Shown here piece after piece: positions 56,264 through 64,000 of a DNA stretch of 64,000 bases. Every line of letters starts with the position of its first letter. Position 1 is the stretch's first letter. Position numbers and translations under genes: made by a program. The notes beneath the pieces are model-generated. The model was not told the origin of the DNA. It did no database searches and saw nothing but the letters and a program-made list of their open reading frames with translations. Location: positions 558,001 to 622,000 of the forward strand of contig NZ_JABFDJ010000001.1 in the NCBI RefSeq assembly GCF_013403925.1, written 5' to 3'. This DNA is from Winogradskyella wichelsiae. GTDB taxonomy: Bacteria; Bacteroidota; Bacteroidia; Flavobacteriales; Flavobacteriaceae.

Positions 56264-57733
56264 ATGTCTCTAAAGCAGTTTTTACAATTTAAGCTATCTC
56301 AGAAGCTTTCACCACAGCAGATTCAACTTATGAAGTTGATACAACTGCCTACACAAGCTTTTGAGCAACGTTTAAAGCAAGAATTAGAAGAAAACCCAGC
56401 TTTAGATACTGGAAAAGAATCTGATGAAGCAGCTGAGGATAATTTTGATGAGTTTGACAACTCAGAAACGGAATATGAAGACAATGATACCATTGAAACT
56501 GATGATATTAATATTGATGAATATCTAAGCGATGATGAAGTACCAGAATACCGTACACAAGCCAATAATTACAGCGCAGATGACGAGGACAAGACAATGC
56601 CTTATGCTGCAGGCACCTCTTTTACACAACATTTAATAAATCAATTAAACACTTTTAGACTCACAGAAAATGAAGAAGAAATTGCGTACTTCTTAGTAGG
56701 TAGTGTTGATGAAAGTGGTTACATACGTCGCTCTTTAGCAGATATAACAGATGATTTAGCTTTTACTCAAAATATTTATACAACTGAGCAAGAGGTTGAA
56801 AAAGTATTAAAAATAGTACATCAATTAGATCCCGCAGGTGTTGGTGCACGTAATTTGCAAGAATGCTTAAGTATACAATTACATCGAAAAGAACAAAATC
56901 TTAACATTGAGTTAGCCACTACCATTATTGATAAGGGTTTTGAGCAATTCACAAAGAAGCATTATAAAAAATTAATGCAAAAATTTAACATCGATGAGGA
57001 AGAACTTAAAGATGCTATTGAAGAAGTTGAAAGACTAAACCCTAAACCAGGCGGATCTTACGCAGGAAATAACAAAATTGTAGAACATATTGTACCCGAT
57101 TTTGCCATTAAAATTATAGATGGTGAATTAGAGTTAACGCTTAACGGGAGAAATGCACCTGAGCTTCACGTATCTCGTGAATATAACAACATGCTTAAAG
57201 GCTATAAGGAAACTAAAGAAAAGTCCAAAGCACAAAAGGATGCCGTGATGTTTATTAAACAAAAATTAGATGCTGCAAAGTGGTTTATAGAAGCTGTAAG
57301 ACAACGACAACAGACTTTATTTGTTACCATGAGTTCTATAATGCATTATCAAAAAGAATATTTTTTAAGTGGTGATGAGCGTAATTTACGTCCTATGATT
57401 TTAAAAGATATTGCAGATGAAATTGAAATGGATGTTTCTACAATATCGCGTGTTGCCAACAGTAAATATGTTGATACTCCTTACGGTACTAAATTGATAA
57501 AAGAGTTTTTCTCGGAATCTATGACTAACGATCAAGGAGAAGAAGTTTCTACTAGGGAAATTAAAAAAATTCTTGAAACTGTCATCGAAGAAGAGAGCAA
57601 AAAGAAACCTTTAACAGATGAAGCTCTTTCTAAGATATTAAAAGAAAAAGGGTACCCAATTGCAAGACGAACAGTCGCGAAATACAGAGAGCAACTCGAT
57701 ATTCCTGTCGCGCGTTTAAGAAAAGAATTATAA
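56264..57733 (+). CDS. rpoN: RNA polymerase sigma-54 factor
   Basis: A 489-residue sigma-54. Region I is the Gln/Leu-rich N-terminus (LSQKLSPQQIQLMKLIQLP). Region II is the acidic linker (about 45-110). Region III holds the core-binding and -12-binding parts, and the C-terminus contains the RpoN box ARRTVAKYREQL, which reads the -24 element. It is complete. No activator (AAA+ enhancer-binding protein) is next to it. It is followed by a small membrane-protein gene after 13 bases. Confidence 0.97.
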   Translation: MSLKQFLQFKLSQKLSPQQIQLMKLIQLPTQAFEQRLKQELEENPALDTGKESDEAAEDNFDEFDNSETEYEDNDTIETDDINIDEYLSDDEVPEYRTQANNYSADDEDKTMPYAAGTSFTQHLINQLNTFRLTENEEEIAYFLVGSVDESGYIRRSLADITDDLAFTQNIYTTEQEVEKVLKIVHQLDPAGVGARNLQECLSIQLHRKEQNLNIELATTIIDKGFEQFTKKHYKKLMQKFNIDEEELKDAIEEVERLNPKPGGSYAGNNKIVEHIVPDFAIKIIDGELELTLNGRNAPELHVSREYNNMLKGYKETKEKSKAQKDAVMFIKQKLDAAKWFIEAVRQRQQTLFVTMSSIMHYQKEYFLSGDERNLRPMILKDIADEIEMDVSTISRVANSKYVDTPYGTKLIKEFFSESMTNDQGEEVSTREIKKILETVIEEESKKKPLTDEALSKILKEKGYPIARRTVAKYREQLDIPVARLRKEL

Positions 57734-57746
57734 GAAGACTTCCGCA

Positions 57747-58355
57747 ATGAAACATTTTATTCTAAAAGGAGTGTCCTTCGTTTTTCATCCTTTAATAATG
57801 CCGTTATTAGGAGTACTGTTCTACTTTTCAAAAACACCTAGGTACATTCCGCTACCTGTAATGAAAGCTAAGATATTTTCGATTGTAATACTCACCATCA
57901 TCTTACCAATACTTTTATTCTTTCTATTAAAGACCATCAACAAAGTTAATAGTATCTATTTAAAGAGCACCAGAGAACGCTTAATCCCTTTATTTATAAA
58001 TTGCATTATTCTAGTGCTGATTTTAATAAGAGTGTTAACAGCCGACGAAATAATAGAATTATATTACTTCTTTTTAGGTATATTATTTTCTACATTAATG
58101 TGTTTTATACTAGCTGTATTTCGATTAAAAGCCAGTATACATATGATAGCAGCATCAGGGTTTTTAATGTTTGCAATAGCATTAAGTTTGCATTATCAAA
58201 TTAACATAACAGGCACTATTGCACTAATGATGATTATAATGGGAGCCATAGCAACTTCTCGTTTGCATCTTAAAGCACATACGAATCAAGAGCTCATATT
58301 AGGAGTTTTTACTGGCCTAATACCACAACTTATACTTTTGAATTATTGGTTATAA
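57747..58355 (+). CDS. PAP2-like integral membrane protein
   Basis: A 202-residue protein with about six helices, no signal peptide and few long loops. The final segment ATSRLHLKAHTNQELILGVF is similar to the end of PAP2 phosphatase-like proteins, with one conserved His, but I cannot see the full set of PAP2 motifs. The function is therefore uncertain; a lipid-related membrane role is possible. It lies 13 bases after rpoN, probably in the same transcript, and its stop overlaps that of the convergent gene by six bases. Confidence 0.65.
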   Translation: MKHFILKGVSFVFHPLIMPLLGVLFYFSKTPRYIPLPVMKAKIFSIVILTIILPILLFFLLKTINKVNSIYLKSTRERLIPLFINCIILVLILIRVLTADEIIELYYFFLGILFSTLMCFILAVFRLKASIHMIAASGFLMFAIALSLHYQINITGTIALMMIIMGAIATSRLHLKAHTNQELILGVFTGLIPQLILLNYWL

Positions 58356-59048
58356 AATATAAAATATTAAACCAATTTTTAAGGACTTCATATCCATACT
58401 TTCACCGCTAAGTTCAGAATTATCATCAAACATTGTGTTTAAACCATAATACACATGAAAATTCCAAGTACTATAACCCGCACTCATAGTTAACCCATAT
58501 TGAAGCTTATTAAAGCTATCATTATTAGATACATTTACATTGCCTAAACTACTGCGAAATTTAGCAGTACTATGTAATAAATATCCTAACTTAAAACCCG
58601 TGTAAATACGCCAAAAATTATAATTGTTAGCTGTCGATGTTCTCCACCTAATTTCAAAAGGAACTTCAACTAGATAAGTTGCAATCTTATTTTTAGACAC
58701 ATCATAATCACTTTCATCTATAATTGCAAATGAAAGATCATTATCTGTTTCTTCAATTAATAGATTTTTTAAATGATAAGCATTAGTGGAAATCCCCAGA
58801 CCTAACCCCAAAGAAACGTTACGTTTCTCGTTAATAGGCATATCTCTAATAAAACCTACCTGAAAACCTGATGAAAAACCATTTTGGGATACCCCTGACG
58901 GTTTATTGTTGAGTAAATTATAGGTAATTGAAGCATAAAATTGATCCTCTCTATAATCCTTATAAAGCTCTGAATTATTAGTATCATCTCTTTGAGCATA
59001 ACCTATTAATCCTATCAAACTTATTAAGACTAAAACATAACTTTTCAT
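58350..59048 (-). CDS. PorT-like outer-membrane beta-barrel protein
   Basis: A 232-residue protein with a signal peptide (MKSYVLVLISLIGLIGYAQ) and an eight-strand-type barrel ending in the terminal strand SLKIGLIFYIL. The central segment VEVPFEIRWRTSTANNYNFW and its spacing resemble PorT/SprT of the type IX secretion system, where PorT is an essential outer-membrane component. I am confident of the barrel and less so of the PorT role. It lies next to the ExbB/ExbD operon, but a terminator separates them. Confidence 0.7.
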   Translation of the reverse strand: MKSYVLVLISLIGLIGYAQRDDTNNSELYKDYREDQFYASITYNLLNNKPSGVSQNGFSSGFQVGFIRDMPINEKRNVSLGLGLGISTNAYHLKNLLIEETDNDLSFAIIDESDYDVSKNKIATYLVEVPFEIRWRTSTANNYNFWRIYTGFKLGYLLHSTAKFRSSLGNVNVSNNDSFNKLQYGLTMSAGYSTWNFHVYYGLNTMFDDNSELSGESMDMKSLKIGLIFYIL

Positions 59049-59084
59049 ACTTATAAAATTACTAAATATTTAATCGCTTTTAAA

Positions 59085-59117
59085 CAAAAAAACGTCCCGA
59101 TTTCTCAGGACGTTTCT
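59085..59117 (-). terminator. terminator of the ExbB/ExbD operon
   Basis: Minus strand AAACGTCC, loop, GGACGTTT plus a T-run, immediately after the last exbD gene and before the PorT-like gene. Confidence 0.9.
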
Positions 59118-59142
59118 TATATAAAATTAAGAAATTTTACAC

Positions 59143-59607
59143 TTATTGTTCAAGTTTTGTATTAGCAATATACATTACTTTTAATGCATTTGCTTTACGT
59201 AACTCTTGTTTAATATCAGATACTAAACCTGCATTCGTATTTTTATCTACTTTAAGGCCTACTACAACTTTACTTTGCAGTTCTTCATTCATTTCACTGA
59301 TTCCTTGGTAAATTGAAGGCTGAACGTCTTCAACTGTTATAAAAGCATCATTAAACTGAATTCTTGGCTCTTCTCCAAATTGCTTGTATTGACTACTAGG
59401 TTTACCTGCATAGATAAAAATAGTTCTGTCTTTTTTAAGCTGTTCTACTTGATCTGCACTTGGTAGTGCATTTTCAATCATCAAAGAACTGTCTCGCATT
59501 ACAGTCGCAACCATAAAAAAGAAAAGCAACATAAATACAATATCAGGAAGAGATGCCGTTGAAATCGCTGGCATTTCACCTTTTTCTTTTTTTCTAAATT
59601 TAGACAT
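59143..59607 (-). CDS. exbD: ExbD/TolR family biopolymer transport protein (second copy)
   Basis: A 154-residue protein with one N-terminal membrane helix (ASLPDIVFMLLFFFMVATVM, about 18-38) carrying the Asp that is needed for proton use, and a periplasmic domain. It is the last gene of ExbB, a small membrane protein, ExbD and ExbD. Two different ExbD copies in one operon is common in Flavobacteriia. It works with ExbB and TonB to energise outer-membrane receptors. Confidence 0.93.
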   Translation of the reverse strand: MSKFRKKEKGEMPAISTASLPDIVFMLLFFFMVATVMRDSSLMIENALPSADQVEQLKKDRTIFIYAGKPSSQYKQFGEEPRIQFNDAFITVEDVQPSIYQGISEMNEELQSKVVVGLKVDKNTNAGLVSDIKQELRKANALKVMYIANTKLEQ

Positions 59608-59618
59608 ATTAGTTTCTT

Positions 59619-60254
59619 TTAGTTTTTATCTGGTTCTGCTTCAGACAATTTCATAGGGAATAATTTCTTAACGGTTTCTATACGCTCATTAAGCACTTCA
59701 TCCTTACTATATTGATTCTTCTCTTTCTCTTCTAACATTGCTGTAAAAACTTTGTCAGAGTTCGGATAATACTTTTTGTATAATCTCGCTGCTTCACGTT
59801 CACGTAAGTAGTTATAGGCTGCAACCAACTCATTCTGTACTTCCATGTACTTCTCATAAGTGGTTTCCCTGTCATGCTTCATTGAGATAATTGCTTTATC
59901 AGGATGATCCGATGACTCGGATGAACCTTCTCCTTTACAATAATCACAAGATTGACCTGCTGGGTTTGTACCCCCACCATTATCTAAAAAATCGATTGCT
60001 GCTTGTCTCAACTCTGTTATAGGAAGTTCTTCTTCCTCTACTAAAAGTTGATTGTTTCTGTTAATATTAACAGTAAATAGATTCTTTTGTTTAATAACTG
60101 GCGGCTCTACTTCAGTGTCATCAATAGGTGGCAAACTTCTTAATAATCCTTTATCTTTTTCAATAGTAGTTGTTACTAAGAAAAAAATAAGTAATAAGAA
60201 TGCAATGTCAGCCATTGATCCTGCATTTACTTCGGGTGCTGATCTTTTTGCCAT
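59619..60254 (-). CDS. exbD: ExbD/TolR family biopolymer transport protein (first copy, longer)
   Basis: A 211-residue ExbD. The membrane helix GSMADIAFLLLIFFLVTTTI carries the conserved Asp. The periplasmic part is longer than usual and includes a CDYC motif within SCDYCKGEGSSESSDHPDKA and a helical end. This form is the second component of the pair, likely forming a hetero-oligomer with the shorter ExbD. It starts six bases after the small membrane protein. Confidence 0.92.
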   Translation of the reverse strand: MAKRSAPEVNAGSMADIAFLLLIFFLVTTTIEKDKGLLRSLPPIDDTEVEPPVIKQKNLFTVNINRNNQLLVEEEELPITELRQAAIDFLDNGGGTNPAGQSCDYCKGEGSSESSDHPDKAIISMKHDRETTYEKYMEVQNELVAAYNYLREREAARLYKKYYPNSDKVFTAMLEEKEKNQYSKDEVLNERIETVKKLFPMKLSEAEPDKN

Positions 60255-60260
60255 AATATA

Positions 60261-60707
60261 TTATTTGCTAATTATTCTTTTTGCTCCTGCAAAAATCATC
60301 GCTCCTGCAGCAATTGCTAATAGTAAATAAAAAGACACTAGTCCAGCTCCTACAAGTTGTGATGTGCTTTCAGTTGCATATCCTCCTTCTTGAAGCGTAT
60401 AAGACATAGCATCACCACCAGAGATTACATATGCTATAATTAAGACAACAGCAAATGATCCAACTCCTATTAAAGTGTTTTTAAGGCCTTCAGTATTTGT
60501 AAATAAGTTTTTTAATACAAAAAACAATACAAAAACTAATACTAAAGCCAAAATAACATACGCTACATAAGCCATTGGGTCAACTAAACCGTCTTCACCG
60601 CCTGTTTTAATAGCTTCATCTCCTACGGCTAAAATACGCACTAAGAAAATAATACCTAAAAAACCAAGTATAGCTACAAGTATTTTTGATATAGTTTTAA
60701 AATTCAT
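60261..60707 (-). CDS. small four-helix membrane protein in the ExbB/ExbD operon
   Basis: A 148-residue protein with about four helices (5-27, 45-68, 80-100, 120-142) and little else. It lies between exbB and exbD with six- to nine-base gaps on both sides, so it is certainly co-expressed. I do not recognise a named family. It may be a structural or regulatory part of the energising complex (inference from position). Confidence 0.8.
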   Translation of the reverse strand: MNFKTISKILVAILGFLGIIFLVRILAVGDEAIKTGGEDGLVDPMAYVAYVILALVLVFVLFFVLKNLFTNTEGLKNTLIGVGSFAVVLIIAYVISGGDAMSYTLQEGGYATESTSQLVGAGLVSFYLLLAIAAGAMIFAGAKRIISK

Positions 60708-60716
60708 AATTACTTT

Positions 60717-61481
60717 TTATTTTTTATGTCTTACTAATAAATCCATCAAAGTGATTGATGCATCTTCCATATCGTTTACAATACTATCAATTTTAGCAAT
60801 GATATAATTATAAAAGATTTGAAGTATAATAGCTACGATAAGTCCGAAAACTGTTGTTAAAAGTGCTACTTTAATACCACCTGCTACTAATGAAGGGTTC
60901 ATGTCACCTGCAGCTTCAATTTTATCGAAAGCAGAAATCATACCTATTACAGTACCCATGAAACCAAGCATTGGTGCTAAAGCGATAAATAAAGAGATCC
61001 AAGAAACATTCTTTTCTAATTGACCCATTTGAACACCACCATAAGCTACTACAGCTTTTTCAGCAGCATCAGTACCTTCATCAACTCTATCTAAACCTTG
61101 ATAGAATATAGAGGCCACTGGTCCTTTTGTATTTCTACAAACTTCTTTAGCTGCTTCAACACCACCTGAGTTAAGTGCATCTTCTACATTTTGAGTTAAT
61201 TTTTTAGTGTTTGTTGTTGAAAGGTTTAAATAAATAATTCTTTCAATTGCAATTGCTAATCCTAGGATTAAACATAATAATACAACTCCCATAAAGCCTG
61301 CACCACCTTCGATAAAACGCTTTTTTAATTCTTGATGGAAACTCAAATCTTCAGAAACTGGTTCCTCTTGAGCTACAGTTGTAATAGTTGCTGTTGTAGT
61401 AGCGAATGTTGTTGCGTTCGCATTAACAGTTCCGATAGCCATTAAACATGTTATGGCAAGGATAGAAAATAATCTTTTCAT
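60717..61481 (-). CDS. exbB: MotA/TolQ/ExbB proton channel family protein
   Basis: A 254-residue protein. The N-terminal 25 residues look like a signal peptide (MKRLFSILAITCLMAIGTVN), followed by a Thr-rich stretch. Three further helices lie at about 55-80, 160-185 and 200-228. The conserved WISLFIALAPMLGFMGTVIG segment and GGIKVALLTTVFGLIVAI form the proton path. It forms the ExbB pentamer that houses ExbD. It is the first gene of the four-gene operon. Confidence 0.95.
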   Translation of the reverse strand: MKRLFSILAITCLMAIGTVNANATTFATTTATITTVAQEEPVSEDLSFHQELKKRFIEGGAGFMGVVLLCLILGLAIAIERIIYLNLSTTNTKKLTQNVEDALNSGGVEAAKEVCRNTKGPVASIFYQGLDRVDEGTDAAEKAVVAYGGVQMGQLEKNVSWISLFIALAPMLGFMGTVIGMISAFDKIEAAGDMNPSLVAGGIKVALLTTVFGLIVAIILQIFYNYIIAKIDSIVNDMEDASITLMDLLVRHKK

Positions 61482-61554
61482 TGTCTAAATCTTAATTTTA
61501 TTAGTTAAAGTGTTAAAGATAAAAAAAAATATGCAATTACAACATAAATATCAG

Positions 61555-61642
61555 CAGAGAGGAAGGGATTCGAACCCTCGATACCCTTTTGGGGTATACA
61601 CACTTTCCAGGCGTGCGCCTTCGACCACTCGGCCACCTCTCT
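61555..61642 (-). tRNA. tRNA-Ser (anticodon GGA)
   Basis: The minus strand gives an 88-base class II tRNA. The acceptor arms are AGAGAGG and CCTCTCT with discriminator G. The anticodon region GCACGCCTGGAAAGTGTG has anticodon GGA. A long variable arm TATACCCC/GGGGTATC-type follows, then a GAGGG-TTCGAAT-CCCTT T-arm. It closely resembles known tRNA-Ser(GGA). Confidence 0.95.
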
Positions 61643-61655
61643 CTAAAATTTATTT

Positions 61656-61663
61656 CAAAATTA
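61656..61663 (-). promoter_or_regulatory. putative -7 element of tRNA-Ser
   Basis: Minus strand TAATTTTG (TAnnTTTG), 13 bases before the tRNA. The nearest TTG is 15 bases further, shorter than ideal. Confidence 0.45.
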
Positions 61664-61717
61664 CAATGTGCCAAATAACAAAAAAATACGCAAACCCTAA
61701 AATTTATAATGTTATTT

Positions 61718-62746
61718 TTAAGACATTTCTCCTCTAAGAGATGTTTCAAAAATAGTTTTAAAATCTTTTTGTTCTATATTTTCTCCTAAAAGATACATTA
61801 ATTTAGCAATGGCTGCTTCTGTAGTGATGTCTCTTCCAGATATTACGCCTAATAATCTGAGTTGTGAACTAGTTTCATATTGCCCCATATTCACACTTCC
61901 ACCAGCACATTGGGTTACATTTACAACATGTAGTCCCTTTCTTATAGCATTTTCAATTAATTCTAAAAACCAAGGTTCTGTTGTGGCATTTCCTGCCCCA
62001 TAAGTTTCAATAATTAATCCTTTTATTAAATTACTTGTAAGAACAGCTTCACAAATTGGTCTTGAAATTCCTGGAAATAATTTCAGTACTCCAATATTTG
62101 TATCCATTGCGGTTCGTAAAATCAGTTCTTTATTGGCTTTTGGCTTCCATAGAGATTCTGAATTTACATTTAAATGCACTCCCGATTCTGCTAAATTAGG
62201 ATAATTAAATGACTCAAAAGCCTCAAAATGTTCCGCATTTAGTTTTGTTGTTCTGTTACCCCTGTATAATTTGTATTCAAAATACAAACCGACCTCTCTA
62301 ATAACGGGTAATCCTTCAATATTTAAAGAGGCCATCTGTATAGATGTAATAAGGTTTTCCTTAGCATCCGTACGTAAATCTCCGATTGGTAATTGTGAGC
62401 CTGTTAATATTACAGGTTTTGCTAAATTTTCGAGCATAAAGCTTAGTGCTGATGCTGTATAACTCATTGTATCACTACCATGTAAGACAACAAAACCATC
62501 AAACTTTAAATAGTTTTCACCAATAATAGTAGCGATATCAGCCCAATACTTAGGCTGCATATTTGATGAATCTATAGGTTCTTCAAAAGAAATGGTTTCT
62601 ATTGAACAATCTAAAAGGTGCAATTCAGGAATTTTAATAAGTAGACTATCAAAGTCAAACGCTTTTAACGAACCTGTATAAACATCTTTGATCATACCAA
62701 TGGTTCCACCTGTATATATTAATAGGATGTGCGGTTGTTTTGTCAT
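61718..62746 (-). CDS. ansA: type I L-asparaginase
   Basis: This enzyme hydrolyses asparagine to aspartate and ammonia. The 342-residue protein has the nucleophile Thr in LLIYTGGTIGM (about T15) and the second active-site segment VLHGSDTMSYTASAL (near residue 92), plus VGLYFEYKLYRGNRTTK in the middle. There is no signal peptide, so it is cytoplasmic, the type I form. Its ATG abuts the tatD stop codon, so the two are co-transcribed. Confidence 0.94.
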   Translation of the reverse strand: MTKQPHILLIYTGGTIGMIKDVYTGSLKAFDFDSLLIKIPELHLLDCSIETISFEEPIDSSNMQPKYWADIATIIGENYLKFDGFVVLHGSDTMSYTASALSFMLENLAKPVILTGSQLPIGDLRTDAKENLITSIQMASLNIEGLPVIREVGLYFEYKLYRGNRTTKLNAEHFEAFESFNYPNLAESGVHLNVNSESLWKPKANKELILRTAMDTNIGVLKLFPGISRPICEAVLTSNLIKGLIIETYGAGNATTEPWFLELIENAIRKGLHVVNVTQCAGGSVNMGQYETSSQLRLLGVISGRDITTEAAIAKLMYLLGENIEQKDFKTIFETSLRGEMS

Positions 62747-63514
62747 TTAGATTCCGAATATAGCTTTTGAATTTTCTGTTGTTACATCTGCAACTTCATC
62801 TTCAGTAACATTGTATATTTCAGCTAATTTTTCTACTACTTTATTAATATAAGCACTCTCATTACGTTTACCTCGAAATGGTTTTGGGGCTAAATACGGC
62901 GAGTCTGTTTCTAAAACAATATACTTAAGGTCTATTTGGTTTAAAAACTGATCTATCTTACCGTTTTTAAAAGTTACGACTCCTCCTATACCCAATTTCA
63001 TATTATAAGAAATAGCTTTTTTAGCTTGTTCTAAAGTCCCTGTAAAACAGTGAAAAATACCGAATAAATCGGGTCCTTTTTCTGATTCTAAAACTTCAAA
63101 AACCTCATCAAAAGCATCTCTACAATGAATTACTATTGGTAACTTATATTTCTTTGCTAACCTTATTTGTTGTGTAAAGGCATCAACCTGAATACCTAAT
63201 GTAGATGTATCCCAATAGAGGTCAATCCCTATTTCACCAATGGCAAAAAATGATCTTGAAGCCAATTGTGCTTCTACATGCCCTAATTCTTCTTTGTAAT
63301 TATCTTTTACAGATGTAGGGTGTAAACCCATCATTAAAAACACATGCTCAGGAAAATCTTTTTCTAATTGAAGCATCGATTCTGTATATGCCGAATCTAT
63401 TGCAGGAATAAAGAACCGAGTAACACCTGCCTCAATAGCACGTTGAATCATCTCTGACCTATCCGCATCAAAAGCATCACTATATAAATGTGTATGTGTA
63501 TCTGTAATTATCAT
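62747..63514 (-). CDS. tatD: TatD family metal-dependent deoxyribonuclease
   Basis: A 255-residue TIM-barrel hydrolase. Metal ligands are visible as TDTHTHLYSD (H7, H9), the Glu in AIGEIGIDLYWD, His in PIVIHCRDAF, His in GIFHCFTGT and Asp in LETDSPYLAPKP. TatD enzymes trim DNA 3' ends and may process misfolded proteins; the exact role is unsettled. It lies upstream of ansA with no gap. Confidence 0.95.
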   Translation of the reverse strand: MIITDTHTHLYSDAFDADRSEMIQRAIEAGVTRFFIPAIDSAYTESMLQLEKDFPEHVFLMMGLHPTSVKDNYKEELGHVEAQLASRSFFAIGEIGIDLYWDTSTLGIQVDAFTQQIRLAKKYKLPIVIHCRDAFDEVFEVLESEKGPDLFGIFHCFTGTLEQAKKAISYNMKLGIGGVVTFKNGKIDQFLNQIDLKYIVLETDSPYLAPKPFRGKRNESAYINKVVEKLAEIYNVTEDEVADVTTENSKAIFGI

Positions 63515-63523
63515 TTTGCAAAA

Positions 63524-63559
63524 ATAAAAAAGTCATCTTGGTTTTGATGACTTTCTTTT
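63524..63559 (-). terminator. terminator of the TPR gene
   Basis: Minus strand AAGTCATC, an eight-base loop, GATGACTT then a T-rich run. It separates the TPR gene from tatD. Confidence 0.85.
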
Positions 63560-63633
63560 TAGAATTTCTTGCAAAGTAAAGCAGATAAAATAGAGTTTCG
63601 TTAATGCTTTATTAAAATATTGAAATTTTATAA

Positions 63634-64000
63634 TTAATCGAGTTGATTTAGCAACTCTTGAGCCACTTTATAATGCTCAGAATTTTGAGATATTGTTTTT
63701 AAAGTTTCTACTACAGCTGTTATGTTTTCTTGTTTAAGATAACTTAAAGCCAAAATCCACTTCGCATTATCTTGGTAAGCAGAGTTTCCTTGAGACAGTT
63801 TAAGAAGCAACTCATCGGCTTCTTGGAACTGATTAGTTTCTACCAACGCTATACTCTTATAAAGTTGAATTTCTAAATTAGAATAATCGTTTTCTAATAT
63901 CTCATTAAAAGCTATGATTGCTTCTTTATAATCCTTAGAGTTAAAGCTATGCTCTGCTTTAGTCATTGCTTCATTTTCACCACTTCTAACAGTTAAACTA
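63634..64000 (-). CDS. tetratricopeptide-repeat protein, C-terminal part (cut by window edge)
   Basis: The frame stays open, without a stop, to the window edge, and the first ATG at 63964-63966 is probably internal because the upstream in-frame sequence (SLTVRSGENEA) has normal coding character. The visible part of about 121 residues has three TPR-like helical pairs, with SFNSKDYKEAIIAFNEILEN, EIQLYKSIALVETNQFQEAD and NAKWILALSYLKQENITAVV. TPRs mediate protein-protein contacts; the rest of the gene and its function are outside the window. Confidence 0.8.
   Translation of the reverse strand, partial: SLTVRSGENEAMTKAEHSFNSKDYKEAIIAFNEILENDYSNLEIQLYKSIALVETNQFQEADELLLKLSQGNSAYQDNAKWILALSYLKQENITAVVETLKTISQNSEHYKVAQELLNQLD

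Noticed and set aside
1..64000. CRISPR arrays, insertion sequences, integrases and prophage genes
   Set aside because: I saw no regularly spaced direct repeats with unique spacers, no transposase or integrase reading frame, and no long terminal inverted repeats. The only tandem repeat is the terminator arm after tsf.

Overview
This 64 kb window is a stretch of chromosome from a low-GC member of the Bacteroidota, almost certainly the Flavobacteriaceae (probably marine). Four things point there: a complete alternative complex III plus caa3-type oxidase operon in the flavobacterial order; a secreted protein with a type IX secretion (T9SS) sorting tail; SusC-like plug and DUF5686-type outer-membrane proteins; and promoters matching the Bacteroidota -7 element TAnnTTTG (best cases TTG-N19-TAAATTTG before rplM and tRNA-Gln). 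No species can be named from the sequence alone. Most genes are housekeeping genes.

Layout. 1-3.8 kb: the 5' end of a malic enzyme gene, then a leftward ruvB / cytochrome P450 / queG group. 3.9-15.9 kb: one leftward respiratory operon, actA-B-C-D-E-F followed by cox subunits II and I, closed by a strong terminator. 16-21.4 kb: a SPOR protein and the leftward rimP-nusA-infB operon, which has a terminator-like hairpin in its leader. 21.5-32.4 kb: a universal stress protein, tRNA-Gln, a large DUF2723 membrane glycosyltransferase followed by a NodB-type deacetylase, a cysteine-free thioredoxin-like protein, a metallophosphatase, a sugar MFS transporter and an aldehyde dehydrogenase. 32.6-39.2 kb: polA, followed by a compact cassette of a small orphan protein, a NUDIX hydrolase and a PLD-nuclease/superfamily-2 helicase/DUF3427 fusion. 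39.3-46.1 kb: a T9SS cargo protein, a YgiQ radical-SAM protein, an ABC-F ATPase, a stand-alone TonB plug protein and Sua5. 46.3-50.8 kb: rplM-rpsI, rpsB, tsf, pyrH and frr. 50.9-58.4 kb: a DUF5686-like barrel, an MMPL/RND exporter, asnS, rpoN and a small membrane protein. 58.3-64 kb: a PorT-like barrel, an ExbB/ExbD operon, tRNA-Ser, ansA, tatD and the end of a TPR gene.

How genes work together. The act/cox operon should form a quinol:cytochrome c reductase/oxidase supercomplex that carries electrons from menaquinol to oxygen. rimP-nusA-infB links ribosome maturation, transcription elongation and translation initiation, as in many bacteria. ExbB-ExbD-ExbD would energise TonB-dependent transport.

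Best candidate for something under-described: the NUDIX plus PLD-helicase-DUF3427 cassette at 35.46-39.23 kb, which looks like an antiviral or nucleic-acid-surveillance module carried behind polA. The second best is regulatory: the probable attenuator before rimP-nusA-infB. Smaller curiosities are a terminator whose 3' arm is triplicated after tsf, a GC-rich palindromic element at 42.44-42.55 kb, a thioredoxin fold with no cysteines, and a helix-hairpin-helix tail on ActC.
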